From NCBI GenBank assembly GCA_028622995.1, contig JAJQJQ010000060.1, positions 930,001 to 994,000 of the forward strand: a stretch of 64,000 bases of DNA. The letters run 5' to 3'. Made by a program: the position numbers and the translations under genes. This document shows, piece by piece, positions 53,492-64,000 of the stretch. Each line of letters opens with the position of its first letter. Within the stretch, counting starts at the first letter, position 1. Source of the DNA: Panagrolaimus kolymaensis (Eukaryota; Nematoda; Chromadorea; Rhabditida; Panagrolaimidae). Below the pieces are notes generated by a model. That model made no database searches. It worked only from the letters and a program-made list of their open reading frames with translations, and was not told the DNA's origin.

Positions 53492-54701
53492 ATGATGCTT
53501 CCAATAACAAAAACATCAAGATTTTCTGATAGCTTGAGGTCATTTATTTCCTATAAAAAAGGAAAAACCACAACAAAAAATAATTTTTTTGATTTAATAA
53601 GTTTTGGTGGATCCGCTAACATATTTATGATGCTTCCAATAACAAAACCATCAAGATTTTCTGATAGCTTGAGGTCGTTTATTTCCTATAAAAAAGGAAA
53701 AACTATTACAAAAATAATTTTTTTGATTTAATAAATTTTAATGGATCCGCTAACATATTTATGATGCTTCCAATAACAAAACCATCAAGATTTTCTGATA
53801 GCTTGAGGTCATTTATTTCCTATAAAAAAGGAAAAACCACAACAAAAAATAATTTTTTTGATTTAATAAGTTTTGGTGGATCCGCTAACATATTTATGAT
53901 GCTTCCAATAACAAAAACATCAAGATTTTCTGAAAGCTTGAGGTCGTTTATTTCCTATAAAAAAGGAAAAACTAATACAAAAATAATTCTTTTGATTTAA
54001 TAAGTTTTGGTGGATCCGCTAACATATTTATGATGCTTCCAATAACAAAAACATCAAGATTTTCTGAAAGCTTGAGGTCGTTTATTTCCTATAAAAAAGG
54101 AAAAACTAATACAAAAATAATTCTTTTGATTTAATAAATTTTAATGGATCCGCTAACATATTTATGATGCTTCCAATAACAAAAACATCAAGATTTTCTG
54201 ATAGCTTGAGGTCATTTATTTCCTATAAAAAAGGAAAAACCACAACAAAAAATAATTTTTTTGATTTAATAAGTTTTGGTGGATCCGCTAACATATTTAT
54301 GATGCTTCCAATAACAAAACCATCAAGATTTTCTGAAAGCTTGAGGTCGTTTATTTCCTATAAAAAAGGAAAAACTAATACAAAAATAATTCTTTTGATT
54401 TAATAAGTTTTGGTGGATCCGCTAACATATTTATGATGCTTCCAATAACAAAAACATCAAGATTTTCTGATAGCATGAGGTCATTTATTTCCTATAAAAA
54501 AGGAAAAACCACAACAAAAAATAATTTTTTTGATTTAATAAGTTTTGGTGGATCCGCTAACATATTTATGATGCTTCCAATAACAAAACCATCAAGATTT
54601 TCTGAAAGCTTGAGGTCGTTTATTTCCTATAAAAAAGGAAAAACTAATACAAAAATAATTCTTTTGATTTAATAAGTTTTGGTGGATCCGCTAACATATT
54701 T

Positions 54702-55777
54702 ATGATGCTTCCAATAACAAAAACATCAAGATTTTCTGATAGCATGAGGTCATTTATTTCCTATAAAAAAGGAAAAACCACAACAAAAAATAATTTTTTT
54801 GATTTAATAAGTTTTGGTGGATCCGCTAACATATTTATGATGCTTCCAATAACAAAACCATCAAGATTTTCTGAAAGCTTGAGGTCGTTTATTTCCTATA
54901 AAAAAGGAAAAACTAATACAAAAATAATTCTTTTGATTTAATAAGTTTTGGTGGATCCGCTAACATATTTATGATGCTTCCAATAACAAAAACATCAAGA
55001 TTTTCTGATAGCTTGAGGTCATTTATTTCCTATAAAAAAGGAAAAACCACAATAAAAAATAATTTTTTTGATTTAATAAGTTTTGGTGGATCCGCTAACA
55101 TATTTATGATGCTTCCAATAACAAAAACATCAAGATTTTCTGAAAGCTTGAGGTCGTTTATTTCCTATAAAAAAGGAAAAACTAATACAAAAATAATTCT
55201 TTTGATTTAATAAGTTTTGGTGGATCCGCTAACATATTTATGATGCTTCCAATAACAAAAACATCAAGATTTTCTGATAGCTTGAGGTCATTTATTTCCT
55301 ATAAAAAAGGAAAAACCACAACAAAAAATAATTTTTTTGATTTAATAAGTTTTGGTGGATCCGCTAACATATTTATGATGCTTCCAATAACAAAACCATC
55401 AAGATTTTCTGAAAGCTTGAGGTCGTTTATTTCCTATAAAAAAGGAAAAACTAATACAAAAATAATTCTTTTGATTTAATAAGTTTTGGTGGATCCGCTA
55501 ACATATTTATGATGCTTCCAATAACAAAAACATCAAGATTTTCTGATAGCTTGAGGTCATTTATTTCCTATAAAAAAGGAAAAACCACAACAAAAAATAA
55601 TTTTTTTGATTTAATAAGTTTTGGTGGATCCGCTAACATATTTATGATGCTTCCAATAACAAAAACATCAAGATTTTCTGAAAGCTTGAGGTCGTTTATT
55701 TCCTATAAAAAAGGAAAAACTAATACAAAAATAATTCTTTTGATTTAATAAGTTTTGGTGGATCCGCTAACATATTT
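54702..55777. repeat. 1,076-bp octamer module, copy 2
   Basis: Same four dimers as at 52416, offset 2,286 bases. It is preceded by one extra copy of the GCATGAGG dimer at 54433. Confidence 0.85.
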
Positions 55778-56987
55778 ATGATGCTTCCAATAACAAAAAC
55801 ATCAAGATTTTCTGATAGCTTGAGGTCATTTATTTCCTATAAAAAAGGAAAAACCACAACAAAAAATAATTTTTTTGATTTAATAAGTTTTGGTGGATCC
55901 GCTAACATATTTATGATGCTTCCAATAACAAAAACATCAAGATTTTCTGAAAGCTTGAGGTCGTTTATTTCCTATAAAAAAGGAAAAACTAATACAAAAA
56001 TAATTCTTTTGATTTAATAAATTTTAATGGATCCGCTAACATATTTATGATGCTTCCAATAACAAAACCATCAAGATTTTCTGAAAGCTTGAGGTCGTTT
56101 ATTTCCTATAAAAAAGGAAAAACTTATACAAAAATAATTCTTTTGATTTAATAAATTTTAATGGATCCGCTAACATATTTATGATGCTTCCAATAACAAA
56201 ACCATCAAGATTTTCTGATAGCTTGAGGTCATTTATTTCCTATAAAAAAGAAAAAACCACAACAAAAAATAATTTTTTTGATTTAATAAGTTTTGGTGGA
56301 TCCGCTAACATATTTATGATGCTTCCAATAACAAAAACATCAAGATTTTCTGATAGCATGAGGTCATTTATTTCCTATAAAAAAGGAAAAACTAATACAA
56401 AAATAATTCTTTTGATTTAATAAATTTTAATGGATCCGCTAACATATTTATGATGCTTCCAATAACAAAAACATCAAGATTTTCTGAAAGCTTGAGGTCG
56501 TTTATTTCCTATAAAAAAGGAAAAACTAATACAAAAATAATTCTTTTGATTTAATAAATTTTAATGGATCCGCTAACATATTTATGATGCTTCCAATAAC
56601 AAAAACATCAAGATTTTCTGATAGCTTGAGGTCATTTATTTCCTATAAAAAAGGAAAAACCACAACAAAAAATAATTTTTTTGATTTAATAAGTTTTGGT
56701 GGATCCGCTAACATATTTATGATGCTTCCAATAACAAAAACATCAAGATTTTCTGATAGCATGAGGTCATTTATTTCCTATAAAAAAGGAAAAACCACAA
56801 CAAAAAATAATTTTTTTGATTTAATAAGTTTTGGTGGATCCGCTAACATATTTATGATGCTTCCAATAACAAAACCATCAAGATTTTCTGAAAGCTTGAG
56901 GTCGTTTATTTCCTATAAAAAAGGAAAAACTAATACAAAAATAATTCTTTTGATTTAATAAGTTTTGGTGGATCCGCTAACATATTT

Positions 56988-58063
56988 ATGATGCTTCCAA
57001 TAACAAAAACATCAAGATTTTCTGATAGCATGAGGTCATTTATTTCCTATAAAAAAGGAAAAACCACAACAAAAAATAATTTTTTTGATTTAATAAGTTT
57101 TGGTGGATCCGCTAACATATTTATGATGCTTCCAATAACAAAACCATCAAGATTTTCTGAAAGCTTGAGGTCGTTTATTTCCTATAAAAAAGGAAAAACT
57201 AATACAAAAATAATTCTTTTGATTTAATAAGTTTTGGTGGATCCGCTAACATATTTATGATGCTTCCAATAACAAAAACATCAAGATTTTCTGATAGCTT
57301 GAGGTCATTTATTTCCTATAAAAAAGGAAAAACCACAATAAAAAATAATTTTTTTGATTTAATAAGTTTTGGTGGATCCGCTAACATATTTATGATGCTT
57401 CCAATAACAAAAACATCAAGATTTTCTGAAAGCTTGAGGTCGTTTATTTCCTATAAAAAAGGAAAAACTAATACAAAAATAATTCTTTTGATTTAATAAG
57501 TTTTGGTGGATCCGCTAACATATTTATGATGCTTCCAATAACAAAAACATCAAGATTTTCTGATAGCTTGAGGTCATTTATTTCCTATAAAAAAGGAAAA
57601 ACCACAACAAAAAATAATTTTTTTGATTTAATAAGTTTTGGTGGATCCGCTAACATATTTATGATGCTTCCAATAACAAAACCATCAAGATTTTCTGAAA
57701 GCTTGAGGTCGTTTATTTCCTATAAAAAAGGAAAAACTAATACAAAAATAATTCTTTTGATTTAATAAGTTTTGGTGGATCCGCTAACATATTTATGATG
57801 CTTCCAATAACAAAAACATCAAGATTTTCTGATAGCTTGAGGTCATTTATTTCCTATAAAAAAGGAAAAACCACAACAAAAAATAATTTTTTTGATTTAA
57901 TAAGTTTTGGTGGATCCGCTAACATATTTATGATGCTTCCAATAACAAAAACATCAAGATTTTCTGAAAGCTTGAGGTCGTTTATTTCCTATAAAAAAGG
58001 AAAAACTAATACAAAAATAATTCTTTTGATTTAATAAGTTTTGGTGGATCCGCTAACATATTT
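56988..58063. repeat. 1,076-bp octamer module, copy 3
   Basis: Same module, offset 4,572 bases from the first copy and directly adjoining copy 4, so the two form a true tandem of the octamer. Confidence 0.87.
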
Positions 58064-59139
58064 ATGATGCTTCCAATAACAAAAACATCAAGATTTTCTG
58101 ATAGCATGAGGTCATTTATTTCCTATAAAAAAGGAAAAACCACAACAAAAAATAATTTTTTTGATTTAATAAGTTTTGGTGGATCCGCTAACATATTTAT
58201 GATGCTTCCAATAACAAAACCATCAAGATTTTCTGAAAGCTTGAGGTCGTTTATTTCCTATAAAAAAGGAAAAACTAATACAAAAATAATTCTTTTGATT
58301 TAATAAGTTTTGGTGGATCCGCTAACATATTTATGATGCTTCCAATAACAAAAACATCAAGATTTTCTGATAGCTTGAGGTCATTTATTTCCTATAAAAA
58401 AGGAAAAACCACAATAAAAAATAATTTTTTTGATTTAATAAGTTTTGGTGGATCCGCTAACATATTTATGATGCTTCCAATAACAAAAACATCAAGATTT
58501 TCTGAAAGCTTGAGGTCGTTTATTTCCTATAAAAAAGGAAAAACTAATACAAAAATAATTCTTTTGATTTAATAAGTTTTGGTGGATCCGCTAACATATT
58601 TATGATGCTTCCAATAACAAAAACATCAAGATTTTCTGATAGCTTGAGGTCATTTATTTCCTATAAAAAAGGAAAAACCACAACAAAAAATAATTTTTTT
58701 GATTTAATAAGTTTTGGTGGATCCGCTAACATATTTATGATGCTTCCAATAACAAAACCATCAAGATTTTCTGAAAGCTTGAGGTCGTTTATTTCCTATA
58801 AAAAAGGAAAAACTAATACAAAAATAATTCTTTTGATTTAATAAGTTTTGGTGGATCCGCTAACATATTTATGATGCTTCCAATAACAAAAACATCAAGA
58901 TTTTCTGATAGCTTGAGGTCATTTATTTCCTATAAAAAAGGAAAAACCACAACAAAAAATAATTTTTTTGATTTAATAAGTTTTGGTGGATCCGCTAACA
59001 TATTTATGATGCTTCCAATAACAAAAACATCAAGATTTTCTGAAAGCTTGAGGTCGTTTATTTCCTATAAAAAAGGAAAAACTAATACAAAAATAATTCT
59101 TTTGATTTAATAAGTTTTGGTGGATCCGCTAACATATTT
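58064..59139. repeat. 1,076-bp octamer module, copy 4
   Basis: Same module, head to tail with copy 3. A looser relative, with aca instead of cca in its third dimer, lies at 50533-51608. Confidence 0.87.
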
Positions 59140-60350
59140 ATGATGCTTCCAATAACAAAAACATCAAGATTTTCTGATAGCTTGAGGTCATTTATTTCCT
59201 ATAAAAAAGGAAAAACCACAACAAAAAATAATTTTTTTGATTTAATAAGTTTTGGTGGATCCGCTAACATATTTATGATGCTTCCAATAACAAAAACATC
59301 AAGATTTTCTGAAAGCTTGAGGTCATTTATTTCCTATAAAAAAGAAAATACCACAACAAAAAATAATTTTTTTGATTTTATAAGTTTTGGTGGATCCGCT
59401 AACATATTTATGATGCTTCCAATAACAAAAACATCAAGATTTTCTGATAGCATGAGGTCATTTATTTCCTATAAAAAAGGAAAAACTAATACAAAAATAA
59501 TTCTTTTGATTTAATAAATTTTAATGGATCCGCTAACATATTTATGATGCTTCCAATAACAAAACGATCAAGATTTTCTGAAAGCTTGAGGTCGTTTATT
59601 TCCTATAAAAAAGGAAAAACTATTACAAAAATAATTTTTTTGATTTAATAAGTTTTGGTGGATCCGCTAACATATTTATGATGCTTCCAATAACAAAAAC
59701 ATCAAGATTTTCTGATAGCTTGAGGTCATTTATTTCCTATAAAAAAGGAAAAACCACAACAAAAAATAATTTTTTTGATTTAATAAGTTTTGGTGGATCC
59801 GCTAACATATTTATGATGCTTCCAATAACAAAAACATCAAGATTTTCTGAAAGCTTGAGGTCGTTTATTTCCTATAAAAAAGGAAAAACTAATACAAAAA
59901 TAATTCTTTTGATTTAATAAGTTTTGGTGGATCCGCTAACATATTTATGATGCTTCCAATAACAAAAACATCAAGATTTTCTGATAGCTTGAGGTCATTT
60001 ATTTCCTATAAAAAAGGAAAAACCACAACAAAAAATAATTTTTTTGATTTAATAAGTTTTGGTGGATCCGCTAACATATTTATGATGCTTCCAATAACAA
60101 AAACATCAAGATTTTCTGAAAGCTTGAGGTCATTTATTTCCTATAAAAAAGAAAATACCACAACAAAAAATAATTTTTTTGATTTAATAAGTTTTGGTGG
60201 ATCCGCTAACATATTTATGATGCTTCCAATAACAAAAACATCAAGATTTTCTGATAGCATGAGGTCATTTATTTCCTATAAAAAAGGAAAAACTAATACA
60301 AAAATAATTCTTTTGATTTAATAAATTTTAATGGATCCGCTAACATATTT
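59140..60350. repeat. 807-bp hexamer, about one and a half copies, at the right end of zone 3
   Basis: The rare AAAGAAAATACCACAACA variant occurs in the monomers at 59275 and 60082, 807 bases apart (six monomers). Each is followed by a GCATGAGG monomer and then by a zone 2-like cga monomer with A5 and T7 (59544 and 60351). One difference is TTTTATAAG near 59380 versus TTTAATAAG near 60190. Confidence 0.82.
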
Positions 60351-63300
60351 ATGATGCTTCCAATAACAAAACGATCAAGATTTTCTGAAAGCTTGAGGTC
60401 GTTTATTTCCTATAAAAAAGGAAAAACTATTACAAAAATAATTTTTTTGATTTAATAAATTTTAATGGATCCGCTAACATATTTATGATGCTTCCAATAA
60501 CAAAACCATCAAGATTTTCTGATAGCTTGAGGTCGTTTATTTCCTATAAAAAAGGAAAAACTATTACAAAAATAATTTTTTTGATTTAATAAATTTTAAT
60601 GGATCCGCTAACATATTTATGATGCTTCCAATAACAAAACCATCAAGATTTTCTGATAGCTTGAGGTCGTTTATTTCCTATAAAAAAGGAAAAACTATTA
60701 CAAAAATAATTCTTTTGATTTAATAAATTTTAATGGATCCGCTAACATATTTATGATGCTTCCAATAACAAAACCATCAAGATTTTCTGAAAGCTTGAGG
60801 TCGTTTATTTCCTATAAAAAAGGAAAAACTAATACAAAAATAATTCTTTTGATTTAATAAATTTTAATGGATCCGCTAACATATTTATGATGCTTCCAAT
60901 AACAAAACCATCAAGATTTTCTGAAAGCTTGAGGTCGTTTATTTCCTATAAAAAAGGAAAAACTAATACAAAAATAATTCTTTTGATTTAATAAATTTTA
61001 ATGGATCCGCTAACATATTTATGATGCTTCCAATAACAAAACCATCAAGATTTTCTGAAAGCTTGAGGTCGTTTATTTCCTATAAAAAAGGAAAAACTAA
61101 TACAAAAATAATTCTTTTGATTTAATAAATTTTAATGGATCCGCTAACATATTTATGATGCTTCCAATAACAAAACCATCAAGATTTTCTGATAGCTTGA
61201 GGTCGTTTATTTCCTATAAAAAAGGAAAAACTATTACAAAAATAATTCTTTTGATTTAATAAATTTTAATGGATCCGCTAACATATTTATGATGCTTCCA
61301 ATAACAAAACCATCAAGATTTTCTGAAAGCTTGAGGTCGTTTATTTCCTATAAAAAAGGAAAAACTAATACAAAAATAATTCTTTTGATTTAATAAATTT
61401 TAATGGATCCGCTAACATATTTATGATGCTTCCAATAACAAAACCATCAAGATTTTCTGAAAGCTTGAGGTCGTTTATTTCCTATAAAAAAGGAAAAACT
61501 AATACAAAAATAATTCTTTTGATTTAATAAATTTTAATGGATCCGCTAACATATTTATGATGCTTCCAATAACAAAACCATCAAGATTTTCTGATAGCTT
61601 GAGGTCGTTTATTTCCTATAAAAAAGGAAAAACTATTACAAAAATAATTCTTTTGATTTAATAAATTTTAATGGATCCGCTAACATATTTATGATGCTTC
61701 CAATAACAAAACCATCAAGATTTTCTGATAGCTTGAGGTCGTTTATTTCCTATAAAAAAGGAAAAACTATTACAAAAATAATTCTTTTGATTTAATAAAT
61801 TTTAATGGATCCGCTAACATATTTATGATGCTTCCAATAACAAAACCATCAAGATTTTCTGATAGCTTGAGGTCGTTTATTTCCTATAAAAAAGGAAAAA
61901 CTATTACAAAAATAATTCTTTTGATTTAATAAATTTTAATGGATCCGCTAACATATTTATGATGCTTCCAATAACAAAACCATCAAGATTTTCTGAAAGC
62001 TTGAGGTCGTTTATTTCCTATAAAAAAGGAAAAACTAATACAAAAATAATTCTTTTGATTTAATTAATTTTAATGGATCCGCTAACATATTTATGATGCT
62101 TCCAATAACAAAACCATCAAGATTTTCTGATAGCTTGAGGTCGTTTATTTCCTATAAAAAAGGAAAAACTATTACAAAAATAATTTTTTTGATTTAATAA
62201 ATTTTAATGGATCCGCTAACATATTTATGATGCTTCCAATAACAAAACCATCAAGATTTTCTGATAGCTTGAGGTCGTTTATTTCCTATAAAAAAGGAAA
62301 AACTATTACAAAAATAATTTTTTTGATTTAATAAATTTTAATGGATCCGCTAACATATTTATGATGCTTCCAATAACAAAACCATCAAGATTTTCTGAAA
62401 GCTTGAGGTCGTTTATTTCCTATAAAAAAGGAAAAACTATTACAAAAATAATTTTTTTGATTTAATAAATTTTAATGGATCCGCTAACATATTTATGATG
62501 CTTCCAATAACAAAACCATCAAGATTTTCTGATAGCTTGAGGTCGTTTATTTCCTATAAAAAAGGAAAAACTATTACAAAAATAATTTTTTTGATTTAAT
62601 AAATTTTAATGGATCCGCTAACATATTTATGATGCTATCAATAACAAAACCATCAAGATTTTCTGATAGCTTGAGGTCGTTTATTTCCTATAAAAAAGGA
62701 AAAACTATTACAAAAATAATTCTTTTGATTTAATAAATTTTAATGGATCCGCTAACATATTTATGATGCTTCCAATAACAAAACCATCAAGATTTTCTGA
62801 AAGCTTGAGGTCGTTTATTTCCTATAAAAAAGGAAAAACTAATACAAAAATAATTCTTTTGATTTAATTAATTTTAATGGATCCGCTAACATATTTATGA
62901 TGCTTCCAATAACAAAACCATCAAGATTTTCTGATAGCTTGAGGTCGTTTATTTCCTATAAAAAAGGAAAAACTATTACAAAAATAATTTTTTTGATTTA
63001 ATAAATTTTAATGGATCCGCTAACATATTTATGATGCTTCCAATAACAAAACCATCAAGATTTTCTGATAGCTTGAGGTCGTTTATTTCCTATAAAAAAG
63101 GAAAAACTATTACAAAAATAATTCTTTTGATTTAATAAATTTTAATGGATCCGCTAACATATTTATGATGCTTCCAATAACAAAACCATCAAGATTTTCT
63201 GAAAGCTTGAGGTCGTTTATTTCCTATAAAAAAGGAAAAACTATTACAAAAATAATTTTTTTGATTTAATAAATTTTAATGGATCCGCTAACATATTTAT

Positions 63301-64000
63301 GATGCTTCCAATAACAAAACCATCAAGATTTTCTGATAGCTTGAGGTCGTTTATTTCCTATAAAAAAGGAAAAACTATTACAAAAATAATTCTTTTGATT
63401 TAATAAATTTTAATGGATCCGCTAACATATTTATGATGCTTCCAATAACAAAACCATCAAGATTTTCTGAAAGCTTGAGGTCGTTTATTTCCTATAAAAA
63501 AGGAAAAACTAATACAAAAATAATTCTTTTGATTTAATAAATTTTAATGGATCCGCTAACATATTTATGATGCTTCCAATAACAAAACCATCAAGATTTT
63601 CTGATAGCTTGAGGTCGTTTATTTCCTATAAAAAAGGAAAAACTATTACAAAAATAATTCTTTTGATTTAATAAATTTTAATGGATCCGCTAACATATTT
63701 ATGATGCTTCCAATAACAAAACCATCAAGATTTTCTGATAGCTTGAGGTCGTTTATTTCCTATAAAAAAGGAAAAACTATTACAAAAATAATTCTTTTGA
63801 TTTAATAAATTTTAATGGATCCGCTAACATATTTATGATGCTTCCAATAACAAAACCATCAAGATTTTCTGATAGCTTGAGGTCGTTTATTTCCTATAAA
63901 AAAGGAAAAACTATTACAAAAATAATTCTTTTGATTTAATAAATTTTAATGGATCCGCTAACATATTTATGATGCTTCCAATAACAAAACCATCAAGATT
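60351..64000. repeat. Zone 4: 27 consecutive 134-bp monomers plus a partial copy
   Basis: Monomer starts fall every 134 bases from 60351 to 63969, with no 135-bp copy. Nearly all carry cca at bases 22-24 and the AAATTTTAATGG ending. Two types are mixed: T at base 39 with CTATTACA, and A at base 39 with CTAATACA plus C in the T run. Every copy has a stop after the A5 shift, so no frame is open. The array runs off the right edge inside a monomer. Confidence 0.95.
61959..63432. repeat. 804-bp hexamer in zone 4, two copies
   Basis: The rare GATTTAATTAATTTT variant occurs at 62064 and 62868, 804 bases apart (six 134-bp monomers). The order of types around both is similar, with a few differences, including a private GATGCTATCA change near 62636. 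Confidence 0.75.

Larger units (their letters stand above)
41794..60350. repeat. Zone 3: 269-bp dimer array (135 + 134 bp)
   Basis: The basic unit alternates two monomers. The 135-bp type has T at base 39 (no HindIII site), GGTCA, CCACAACA and A6. The 134-bp type has A at base 39 (HindIII site kept), GGTCG, CTAATACA, A5 and a C inside the T7 run (ATTCTTTTG). Both usually end AAGTTTTGGTGGATCC instead of AAATTTTAATGGATCC. The length fits about 138 monomers (65 of 135 bp and 73 of 134 bp). The dimer gives a short 79-residue open frame every 269 bases, closed by the A5 shift; these are not genes. Some places hold an extra monomer of either type. Subvariants include AAAGAAAAAACC (G to A at base 71) and GCATGAGG (T to A at base 43). 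Confidence 0.94.
1..64000. repeat. Tandem satellite array, 134/135-bp monomer, about 474 complete copies
   Basis: Every stretch of the window is the same monomer in head-to-tail orientation; I found no inversion and no unrelated insertion. Taking ATGATG as bases 1-6, landmarks are a variable codon at 22-24, TTTCTGAAA around 32-40, a HindIII site at 39-44, a TTTCC/GGAAA inverted repeat at 56-74 enclosing TATAAAAAA, an A6 (or A5) run at 84-89, a T7 run at 93-99 and a BamHI site at 118-123. The consensus of zone 1 is 32 G+C in 135 bases. Counts from spacing arithmetic are 123 monomers in zone 1, 186 in zone 2, 138 in zone 3 and 27 in zone 4, plus a partial copy at each edge. Both edges cut through a monomer, so the array continues outside. 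Family identity and host are unknown to me. Confidence 0.98.

Noticed and set aside
41928..60321. 79- and 124-residue frames every 269 bases in zone 3
   Set aside because: They are read-throughs of one or two 135-bp monomers into a 134-bp monomer; spacing equals the repeat period and no regulatory signals distinguish them.
16658..64000. Possible rescue of the frame by a ciliate-type code reading TAA as glutamine
   Set aside because: After the A5 shift the frame passes TAATAA but then meets TGA at the next ATGATG, so it closes within one monomer under that code too.
1..64000. CRISPR array
   Set aside because: Repeats are contiguous 134/135-bp units with no unique spacers and no cas genes nearby.
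1..64000. Bacterial or phage origin
   Set aside because: Not strictly excluded, but 64 kb of pure satellite without a single gene is not known to me from bacteria or phages; no ribosome binding sites or bacterial genes are visible.

Overview
The whole 64 kb window is one uninterrupted tandem array of a very AT-rich satellite monomer. The zone 1 consensus monomer is about 24% G+C. No single-copy sequence, conventional gene, RNA gene, transposon or CRISPR array is visible on either strand, and neither edge of the array lies in the window. The monomer exists in two lengths, 135 bp and 134 bp, which differ by one A in an A6/A5 run. Counting from the ATGATG as base 1, I count about 474 complete copies plus a partial copy at each end. 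Most copies carry one BamHI site (GGATCC, monomer bases 118-123) and many carry one HindIII site (AAGCTT, bases 39-44). The organism cannot be named from this. A long, locally homogenised satellite with nested higher-order repeats (HORs) points to eukaryotic heterochromatin, possibly centromeric or pericentromeric, in an AT-rich genome. That is inference.

The array has four zones. Zone 1 (1-16657) is 123 copies of the 135-bp form in perfect register. Because 135 is divisible by three, it reads as one open frame of a 45-residue repeat, 5,569 residues from its first ATG and still open at the left edge. Zone 2 (16658-41793) mixes 135-bp and 134-bp copies and nine monomers with a 14-bp internal duplication, and it contains kilobase-scale direct duplications in a mosaic order (X-Y-Z-Y'-X'-...-Z'). 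Zone 3 (41794-60350) is mostly a 269-bp dimer (135+134) with its own diagnostic bases, built into larger HORs, notably a 1,076-bp octamer module. Zone 4 (60351-64000) is 27 consecutive 134-bp copies.

The long frame of zone 1 is most simply a by-product of a repeat length divisible by three: most variable sites change the amino acid, and the same satellite elsewhere is broken by a stop in every 134-bp copy. The informative content is evolutionary: sharply bounded zones, HORs at several scales, diagnostic linked variants, and chimeric monomers at zone borders, as expected from repeated unequal exchange, conversion or amplification.
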